DNA from: Rhizophagus irregularis
Lineage: Eukaryota > Glomeromycota > Glomeromycetes > Glomerales > Glomeraceae
Direction: 5' to 3'
Length of the DNA stretch: 64,000 bases
NCBI RefSeq assembly: GCF_026210795.1
Contig: NC_089448.1
Span: 248,001 to 312,000 of the forward strand
The position numbers and the translations under genes are program-made. A model generated the notes under the pieces. The model had not been told where the DNA came from. It was given only the letters and a program-made list of their open reading frames with translations, and ran no database searches. Positions 56,016-64,000 of the stretch are shown in pieces (positions within the stretch are counted from its first letter, which is position 1; every line of letters starts with the position of its first letter).

Positions 56016-56489
56016 TAAATTCCACACAAATTTCATATATATTATATCAAAACTTATATCTATACAACTTTTATTAAAGTTAAATACATTACATTATTAT
56101 AATTAAAAATTTTACTATGAGCATAGCTAACAAATGGGAGACAAAGCCTCCATATGATCACAATCCCTAGTTTTATATAAAAGTGAATGATAATTATTTC
56201 ATTGGTACTTAATAATTACCTAAGATGAAATGATTAACATCAGGAAGTTTTATACAGGCATATAAAGTGTTGAAAAATGCCATGTGTTGCTCAATGCCAA
56301 AAAGTGTAGAAATGCAAACCCTTTGTCAATCAACACCATTTAAAAATGTTTAAAAACGCACAAAATAACACCAATTTAAGTGTAAAGCTAAGCTACACAT
56401 AGTAAATCAATGATAGTTTAAAAATGTGTATAATAATGTATAAAAACACATATATATCTATTAAAATGCATATAGCAATGGTATAATTG
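56016..56489. other. Intergenic DNA, nothing recognised
   Basis: AT-rich tail following the helicase pseudogene. No supported feature. Confidence 0.4.
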
Positions 56490-57235
56490 TAGTATTAATT
56501 TATTAACATATATTACATTGTATTATCGTTCAGCCAAATAGGATCATGCAGATTTTCATAGACCGATATTTTTATTAGCCATAGCAATAACAAAATATTG
56601 ATATAATAAAGTGGAGTAAAAAAATGGCGTAAATGAATATTCTGTAGGAAAAGTTTAAATTAAGCTTATAAAAATGAAATTTATAGAAAACTTATTTATG
56701 ATGTTATTAATTAATGCATGATCAAAAACGTCAGAATGATAACACTTTTATTGGATGTGGGGCTATATCGGTCACAGAGCCCTTCATTGATTGGTGAAAA
56801 AGGACCCCGGATATCTCCAAAACAGGTCATAAGTCACACTTTCGGCAGATTGGCCCATTTTTCAGGGGCTCAAAAAATCGTTTTTTGTAAATATCTCGGC
56901 ATCCAGTGGTCCAATTTTGATGAACTCTTTTTTAAATTGTAGAGCTAAATGAGGGCTACAAAATAAAAAAACGTTCATTAAAATTGAATTACTGGATGCT
57001 GAGATATTTACAAAAAACGATTTTTTGAGTTTCAGCAAAAAGGGGTGTTTTTGGCCAAAAGTCCATTATGACCTTTATATTAGATATCCGGGGTCCTGGT
57101 GAAAATGGCCACTACATGGCCCATTTTCATCCAATCATTCAGTCCTGTGACCAATATAGCTACTCCCCCATCCAATAATATGTATGTATTAATTTATTAA
57201 CATATATTCTATTGTATATTATTAACATATGTATT
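56490..57235. repeat. Dispersed repeat with TIR core, long copy, flanked by direct repeats
   Basis: Core 56751-57175 is bordered by TA. Its left end TTGGATGTGGGGCTATATCG and its right end are inverted (one small indel) and run into GGTCACAG. Inside, two arms around AAAAAATCGTTTTTTGTAAA/inverted form a second pairing. The left flank matches the copy at 6358-6690. The outer borders carry a direct repeat GTATTAATTTATTAACATAT (at 56491 and 57186). No coding capacity; the open frame 56718-56942 is not real. Confidence 0.65.
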
Positions 57236-57479
57236 TTATATTGAATACATTATCTAATGTAGAATTGTATGTAAAATTAATTCCTCTTATTATAATTGGA
57301 TTGCTGCAGATTTTTAAGTGATCAATGTACTAAATTTCCATTGACAAAGTGCCCCTAGTAATACAACCATAACAAGGTAAAGTTTCAAATAAAAAAAGCA
57401 TAAAAATTAAAAGTAAAATCAAAAAAATGGAAGTTTTTTAATGAAACGTATAAAACTTGCCATTTTTCCTAATTTCTAA

Positions 57480-58365
57480 ATTTCTAGAAGCCTAACCTAC
57501 AAAAAAAATAAACATTCAGTTTAATAGAACATTTCTTAAAGAATAAAACAAAAAAAATGGAAGTTTCGTAACAAAATGTACAAAACTTACCATTATCCAA
57601 AATTCCAAGTCTCAGAGATTGGTTGAACCTATAAAAAAAGAGAAATATTCAGTTAGAATGTTTTTAAAGAATAAAATTAAAAAAAAACAAAAAGAATAAA
57701 ACTAAGATTCATACTTACTTATGAATCTTAGTTTTTTTTCCGTTCTTTGAAACTTGGAAATCCACCTGATCTTATAAAAAAAAAGAAAAACCAGTTAGTA
57801 AATCATTTGTAATAATAAAAAAATAAAAAAAAGTAAAGATTCATACTTACTAATCTTCAGGATTTTTCATTATTTGGAAGCCCACGAACCTATAAAAAAA
57901 AAGAAAGAACGGTTAGTAAACCGTTCCAAAATAATAATAAAAAAAACAAAAACCAAGATTTGTACTTGTAATTACAAATCTTAGTTCTTCTATTTGTCTG
58001 AAGTCCACCTGAACCTATAAAAAAGAAAAGAATGGTTAGTAAATAAACCATTTGTAATAATAAAAAAATAAAAATCAAGATTTATACTTACAAATCTTGA
58101 TTCCTTTGTTTGTCTGAAGACCACCCAAACCTATAAAAAATAGAAAGGAATGGTTAGTAAACCATTCTAAAATAATAATAAATAAAACAAAAACCAAGAT
58201 TTGTACTTATATTTACAAATCTTGGTTCTTCCATTTGTCCAAAGTCCATCTGAACCTATAAAAAAGAAAGGAATGGTTATTAGCAACCGTTCATAATAAA
58301 AAAAAAAAATCAAGATTTGTATATACTTGGTTCTTTTCTGTTCTTTGGAATCAGGAAGCCCACCC
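57480..58365. repeat. ~120-bp tandem repeats with hairpins and intron-like signals on the minus strand
   Basis: GAACCTATAAAAAA starts units near 57627, (57770), 57886, 58010, 58128 and 58250; less regular copies lie further left. Each unit has a CAAGATTTGTAYTT...ACAAATCTTG hairpin. Read on the minus strand, several units show TACTAAC, a pyrimidine tract and TTTTATAG before GTTCAGGTGGACTT-like sequence, and GTAAGTATRAATC after it. That looks like repeated mini-exons with introns. It abuts the truncated Gypsy pol. Confidence 0.75.
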
Positions 58366-58367
58366 TG

Positions 58368-61300
58368 ATGTAATCATTTACTCGAAAGGAACTTTAGAGC
58401 AACACTTGGATTACCTTAGACAAGTATTTGAAACTCTTAGATGAGCAAATTTGAAAATTAAACTTAAGAAATGTTACTTCTGTCTTGGAAATATTCATTT
58501 CTTAGGATATATAGTTGGACGAGAAGGCATTAGACCTGATCCAGAAAAAATTGAGAAAATTAGAACCTTTCCAATTCCAACAAACCTAACACAACTTCGC
58601 TCAGCATTAGGCTTATTCTCCTACTATCAAAAGTTCATCAAAGATTTCTCAAAAATAGCTAAACCAATGTTATTACTTTTAAAGAAGGAAACTCCTTTTC
58701 ATTGGACTGAGAAACAGCAAACTGCATTTGATTATTTGAAGGAAAGACTAATTAAATCTCTGATCTTAACATACCCTGACTTTGAACAACCCTTCATTAT
58801 TCATACAAACGCATCTGGTACTGGACTTGATGCTGTGTTATCACAAATAAAAGAGGATGGAAAAGAACATATAATCGCTTATGCCAGCAGATCTTTAAAT
58901 AAGGCTGAATGCAATTACCCTATAACTGACCAGAAATGTTTTGCGATAGTATGGGCTATCAAACATTTTAAACACTACTTAGGATTGAAACCTTTTACAA
59001 TTGTTACCGACCACTCTGCTCTAAAATGGTTAAAGACATCTAAAATCCAAAAGGCCGCCATGCAAGGTAGGTCATGGACCTTTAACAGTATGACTTTAAT
59101 ATTAAGCATTGAGTGGGAAAAGCAAATGCAAATGCAGACGCATTATCCAAAATGTTTGAAGAAGATAACCAAACTCTTAGTTGTTTCATGATTTCTATTG
59201 AAAAAGAAAAACAAACTAATGTAAATGAAAGCTCTACTCTAGTACATGAAGAGTATGATGCAGATTCTGAAGATGATTATACTGATAGACCTGCTCAAAG
59301 AGCTATCGATTTGTTAAATTGTTGTGATAATTTATTATACGATATGCAAAGCTACATTGAAGAACGATCAGAAAATAGTTCTCCTATCAATATTATTTCA
59401 GGAATTCGATATGATTTTGATAACCCCAATTAGGGATGGCAACGGTCACGGTCATTAACCGGTTATGACTGGTCATGACCGTGACCGATATCGGTTGGTC
59501 ATAGACTTCTGACTGACTGTTTGACCAACCGGTCTGATCAACTGGTTAACCGACCGTTTAACCAACTGTTTAACCGATCCTGAAAATGTTTGCGAAACGT
59601 AATTTAATAAAAAAATGTTTCACAAACATTTTTTTAATTATTTTAATAGAAAATGTTGTGAAAACATTTTTTATTAAGTATTTCAAACATTTTTTTATTA
59701 AATTACATTTCGCAAATGTTTTCAGGATCGGTTAAACGGTCAGTTAACCGGTTGGTCAAACAGTCGGTCAGTCGGTCAAAGGTTCTTGACTGGTTATAAC
59801 TGACCGATGACCGACATGACCAACCGTTGCCATCCTTAACCCCAATGGACCCCATCCAGAAGATTGTATTTGTAAAGATTGCCAACCTCCTCCAGCCCGT
59901 TCACCATTACCATATAGTTGCTGCAATGAGATTATTTGTCAGTGTAATGAAGATAACTATTCAATTGATACAGAAGAATATAATAATTCTTGGGAAAGAC
60001 AAATAGATGGAAATGTATTCTCTGATTATTCAGAAGAAAATCAGATCAATATTGAAGAATATATCACCTGGACCATGTGTGGCATGAACCGTCAAGCTTT
60101 AGAGAACATATATGCCAAAAATATTAAAATTAAACAAGTAATTGCTGGTTAACCAATCAATCATGGTGGAAGTTGTTGTACCATGGAATGTGATACAGAA
60201 AATCATCACGTGCATACATACTGTACAATGTGCAAGAAGAATTTATTTTATGGAATTACTATACACGACTGTATCATTGGATTCACTTTAGGAAAAATTA
60301 AGCCAGATATGAATCCCAAATTTCTTATTAATAATCAATGGTGGAAAGAACCTCAAGCAGTACAACTTGAAAATAATATCAATTATCTTAAATATATCAA
60401 ACGATTAATGAATATTTACCAGTTCACAAAGTATCTTTAGAACCTTTCATTGCCAATTTGGACTAAAAGTCCACCTCTTTTACATATTATAATTAACAAA
60501 ATTTCAAAGAGTGAAAGCGAAAGTGTCCGCATCATGACGAGACAGCCTAAATTTTCAAAAATGGATATCAAACATTACAATAACATATATAATTATTCAA
60601 TTACCTTCTACATTAAATAACCAACAACAACAACAAATTCAAAAACAATCAATATATTTTATTATCAAAAATAATTTTATTTATAAGAAAGATAAAAAGA
60701 AACAAAATAATTTATTACAAGTAATCAGAAGACATGAATTAGTACCAGTTCTTTTTATGTTCCACAATGATCCTACTGCTGCGCATTTTTCAGTTGATAC
60801 AATGTTTGACAAAATTCAATCAAGATATTATTGGCCACAAATGTACAATGACATCAGATCTTATGTCATGTCATGTGACTCTTGTCAACGAAGAGGAAAA
60901 CAAAAGACAAAGTTACCTTTACATCCTATTCCAGTAGAAAGTCCTTTTTATCAAATAGGAATAGATTTTGTAGGACCTTTACCTATAATTACAAATGAAA
61001 ACAAATATATAATTACAGCAATGGATTATTTAACAAAATGGCTAGAAGCACAATCTGTAAAAGAAGTTACTGCAGAACAAGCTGCACATTTTATTTATGA
61101 AGAAATAATTTGTTGACATGGATGTCCAGCAAAAATATTATCAGATCAAGGAACTCATTTTAGAAATCAAATAATTGAAAAATTAATGGAAAAATTTCAG
61201 ATAAAACATTTATTTTCAACGCCATACCATCCTCAAACAAATGGACTTGTAGAAAGATTTAATTGTACTTTATCAGAATCTTTAGCAAAATTATCAACAG

Positions 61301-61812
61301 ATCATATTGATAATTGGGATAATTATATTGCACCAATTTTATTTGCTTATCGTACTACAAAACATTCAACTACAAAAATTGCACCTTTCTTTTTATTATA
61401 TGGATGAGATGCTAAACTACCAACTGATTCATTAGAAAATAATGGAACTCCAACTTTAATAAATCATATAGAAAACTTAGTTGATCAACTACCTCAAGAA
61501 ATTGAAATAGCTAAGACAAATATTGAAATATCTCAACAAAAACAAAAAGAACGACATGATAGAAAATTACATCATCAAATGAAATTTTCTATTGGAGATA
61601 AAGTCTTATATTATGACGCAGTAAAAGAAAAGCAATGGACTGGAAAACTAAATCCAAAATGGAAAGGACCATACTATATTCATCAAGTTGGAGAAAAAGG
61701 AGCGTACAAATTACAAACTATAGATGGAAAAGTCTTATGAACTCCTGTAAATGGAAGTTTATTAAAATTGTATCATGATTGACAAAATTGGGAACCAATA
61801 ATTGTAGTATAA
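58368..61812 (+). pseudogene. Ty3/Gypsy pol: truncated RT, RNase H and integrase
   Basis: Begins abruptly near the RT active site (DVIIYSKGTLEQHLDYL). The connection FLGYIVGREGIRPDPEKI and RNase H (PFIIHTNASGTGLDAVL) follow; the usual TDAS Asp is Asn here. A frameshift lies near 59060-59115, then linker and a hAT insertion (59431-59838). Cys-rich pieces come next (CICKDC; CNEIICQC; HTYCTMCKKN). The integrase frame (~60585-61812) has the H-x3-H...C-x2-C finger, catalytic D in IGIDFVGP, D in LSDQGTHF and E in HPQTNGLVERF. In-frame TGA at 58442, 61114, 61405, 61738 and 61780, plus TAA elsewhere. No LTR, primer site or gag found. Dead. Confidence 0.88.
59431..59838. mobile_element. 408-bp hAT MITE inside the Gypsy pol
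   Basis: Ends TAGGGATGGCAACGG and its inverted copy (one mismatch), with 8-bp ACCCCAAT on both sides (59423-59430 and 59839-59846). TAGGG fits the hAT YARNG start. The arms are rich in GGTTAACCG/CGGTCA motifs and pair with each other. Removing it and one copy of ACCCCAAT joins the coding on both sides in frame. No transposase. Confidence 0.9.
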
Positions 61813-62036
61813 TTAGTTACGATTAAGATCTACAACTCGTGGCAAAAAGTCAATTTTACTTAGTACGATTTACAAGTGTTACAGACGATCAAAATGAATT
61901 TGCGACTCAATGTCCCAGAAAAATTTATTAACAAGATGAAAAATTTTAGAAATTTTATTGTGAAAAACTTAATGAAAATTTGTTACAAAATATATTAGAA
62001 AATTTTAGAAAAAATCAAAAAGAAGAAAATTTTTAT
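61813..62036. other. Gap after the integrase
   Basis: No clear polypurine tract or LTR start is visible. Confidence 0.4.
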
Positions 62037-63964
62037 TTAATCAACTTCTTCAATACTAGGATCAAAAGTAGAAATGTTTGACAAAATTATATTACATTCC
62101 TCAAAAAGCGCTTGTTTCGCTTCTTCAAATGCTGCTTCAGCATGACCTTTGCTACTTTCCAACCTCATATTATGTGCAATTAATTGACATACTCCCTCTT
62201 CAAGACCTTCTATCGTTCATCACTGATCAATGATTAATTTTTGGGCTTCCCATAATTTTTGTTATTCTTCAGCCCAGATTTTATTATGGAACTCAGTATC
62301 GAGATTCTTATGAGTCCCCATTTCAAGGAAGCCTTCAAATTTCTCTTGAAGATCTTCATTTTCTTTCTTAGCTTTCATAAGGTTCTCTATTAGAAATAAA
62401 AATGGAGATTTATGGTCACTCCAAGTTAGTTAAAAACTAAGTGAATAAGGTCAATAGTACAAAAAAGTTCTATAGGTAAAGGCCTTTCAAGACTTAAATA
62501 TCCTAGAAGTACAAGTACCCTGTCTAGTGTTTCGATCCGGGCAGAAACCGTCATCCGGATAAATTAAAAAAAATATCCGGTTTCTATCCGGATTATCCGA
62601 CTCGGATAAAAATCCGGATATATCCGGGTAGAAACCGAAATCCAGATAAAATTATTTAAATTTTTTTTACTGTAGATCATTTTTAATAAATAAAATTCGT
62701 GGCATTCATTTAATTTAATGTGGCATTTAATTAATTAAATATATGGCATTTAATTAACTACTAAATTTGTGGCATTTATTAAATTTATGACAATTAAATT
62801 TCGTGGGATTGATATAAAAATTTATTTATAGCATTTATTTTTTTATTTATAAATTTAAGTACAGTTAGTTAATGTAGTCCTAAGCCCTAACCAAAATAAA
62901 TAAATACTGTAATCATTTTCTTGGATTTTTTTGTAATTTCACTTGAAACATATTTTTGAATAGTGGAAAATAATTCATAAAATTATGGAAAACAGTAACG
63001 TTCAAGATTATATTACTCTAAGTGAAAATGAAGAGTCCAGTGATGAAGTTACAGAAATTACTCTAATACTAAAAAGAGGATGACCTAAAAAATTATCTAG
63101 GACACTTGGAAAATAAAGGATGATAAGTGCTAGTAAAATAAGTTAACTATACTTGAATTAACAAGTCAAATATCAAATAATCCAAATCCCTTTAAACTAA
63201 CTACTACAATGACTAAACCACAAACAAAAGTGAGTTGGGTATGGGAATATTTTGTTAGAAAACAAAGTGAAAATGGAGAAATACGTGCATATTGTCAGTT
63301 TATATCAGATAATGGAGAAAATGTACAAAAAGTTATAAATATGATGGATCTGTTGTTAAGCATGGAATAACACCACCCACAGAACACATTATATCTGAAA
63401 ACAAATCAATAATAAATGCCGCGAATTTAATATATTAAATTCAAATTATGTGACAAATCTTGTGACATAACTTAAAATTTTTCCTTGTGGTTAACGAATA
63501 ATTAAAACAATAAAAAAAAATATTTAAAGTAATCATATATAATATTTTAACTCATCTGAAAATATATGAAATGTTATGATTTAAATTTTTTTAAAATTTT
63601 TTTTTATTTTTTATCCGGATTCCGGGTCAATCCGACCATTTTTTATCCGGATATTTATCCGGGTAAAAACCGTAATTATCCGGATACCTAAAAAAAAAAA
63701 TTATCCGGGTTTATCCGGTTGAACCCGGCAACGGATCGAAACACTAACCCTGTCTACAAGCTGCGCAAAAATCAACTTTTCAAGAACTGGATATAAGGCT
63801 GAAACCCTGTCTACAGGCAATCATACCATTCAAGAGACATCTTAAGAATCTTGCGTACAATACCCACCTTTAAGTTGATGAACTTTCATTTTGTGTGCTT
63901 CTTTAAATCTTTGAAATCTTGCTCGAGATTTCTGACGTGAGGTATTAGATTGATGACAGGTCAT
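62037..63964 (-). pseudogene. Coiled-coil, possibly bZIP-like gene, two exons, with stops
   Basis: Exon 1 is 63964-63868: MTCHQSNTSRQKSRARFQRF and on to KVHQLK, a basic stretch. The donor is AAAG|GTGGGT, the acceptor CTAATAG at 62397, and exon 2 is 62396-62037. The join gives K-E-N-L-M-K-A-K-K-E-N in frame, a heptad-like coiled coil continuing to GLEEGVCQLIAHNMRLESSK and a final SIEEVD. A basic region followed by a coiled coil suggests bZIP, without the classic N-x7-R. Exon 2 has TAA and two adjacent TGA stops, so it is broken unless I misjudge exon borders. The ~1.47-kb intron consists mostly of a hAT element (62525-63746). Confidence 0.5.
62525..63746 (+). mobile_element. 1,222-bp hAT element with BED-finger remnant
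   Basis: Ends TAGTGTTTCGATCCG and its exact inverted copy, with 8-bp ACCCTGTC on both sides (62517-62524 and 63747-63754). Subterminal tccgggta/tatccgga motifs are dense at both ends, a usual place for transposase binding. Inside, 63225-63310 reads KVSWVWEYFVRKQSENGEIR followed by A-Y-C, a BED zinc-finger start as found in hAT transposases. The Cys-His part decays and the rest of the enzyme is missing. Non-autonomous. Confidence 0.88.
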
Positions 63965-64000
63965 GATAGATAGATTGGTAAATAGATAGATAGGTTGACA

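Noticed and set aside
56718-56942. 74-codon plus-strand frame
   Set aside because: Lies in the TIR core of a dispersed repeat and is not kept in the shorter copy at 6358-6459.
59703-59885. 60-codon minus-strand frame with repeated R-L-T-D residues
   Set aside because: It is the right arm of the hAT MITE read through; the repeat comes from the GGTCA motifs.
58368-61812. Intact Gypsy retrotransposon
   Set aside because: RT begins only at its active site, the RNase H Asp is changed, there are at least five TGA plus TAA stops and a frameshift, and no LTRs were found.

Overview
The window looks like nuclear DNA of an arbuscular mycorrhizal fungus of the Rhizophagus (Glomeromycota) type. It is very AT-rich, with short GT-AG introns. 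It carries the gene families that are hugely expanded in that group: F-box/LRR-like proteins, kinases with an N-terminal CxxC/WCxxC ribbon followed by WTSGN and EWIPYNQF motifs, and many decayed transposons. The organism assignment rests on recognising these families by eye, not on a database search.

Layout. 1-2.95 kb (minus): one multi-exon gene, open at the left edge, made of at least six copies of a zinc-ribbon plus kinase N-lobe module with no C-lobe. 3.5-6.7 kb: four small non-autonomous TIR elements or repeats. 6.7-8.2 kb (minus) and 15.3-16.8 kb (plus): F-box genes of one subfamily. 8.8-9.4 kb: a copy of a kinase-gene tail. 10.1-11.15 kb: a ~190-bp satellite, followed by a GC-richer decayed island to ~12.4 kb. 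17.25-17.5 kb: a Tc1-like transposase fragment. 18.1-19.7 kb (minus): an F-box gene of another subfamily. 23.35-24.93 kb (plus): a kinase gene with four exons and all catalytic motifs visible. 26.3-31.5 kb: unrecognised or decayed genes, including a two-exon gene with a polylysine tail, a broken RING-ending gene and a second kinase tail. 32.8-47.2 kb: a tandem cluster of four F-box genes (minus) mixed with at least three F-box pseudogenes, the genes sharing a conserved upstream block. 47.9-48.45 kb: a pyrimidine-rich minisatellite.

The right quarter is nested transposons. A 4,740-bp DNA transposon (49,525-54,264) has inverted termini, a perfect 8-bp target duplication and an eight-exon transposase gene with one in-frame stop. 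It lies directly beside a decayed Helitron-type PIF1 helicase, which is itself split by a ~496-bp foldback element. A truncated Ty3/Gypsy pol follows at 58.4-61.8 kb, split by a 408-bp hAT MITE with a perfect 8-bp duplication. At the right edge a broken coiled-coil, possibly bZIP, gene (minus) has a 1,222-bp hAT element with a BED-finger remnant in its intron, again with a perfect 8-bp duplication.

How the parts relate. The intact kinase at 23.35 kb explains the array at the left edge: array exons end at the same codon (N-E) and phase as kinase exon 1, and the next exon resumes with the same beta-strand segment. The array therefore looks like serial duplication of the N-lobe half of such a kinase, with the nucleotide-binding loop lost in every complete module. 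The F-box genes look like substrate adaptors evolving by tandem duplication and decay. No operon-like arrangement is expected or seen.
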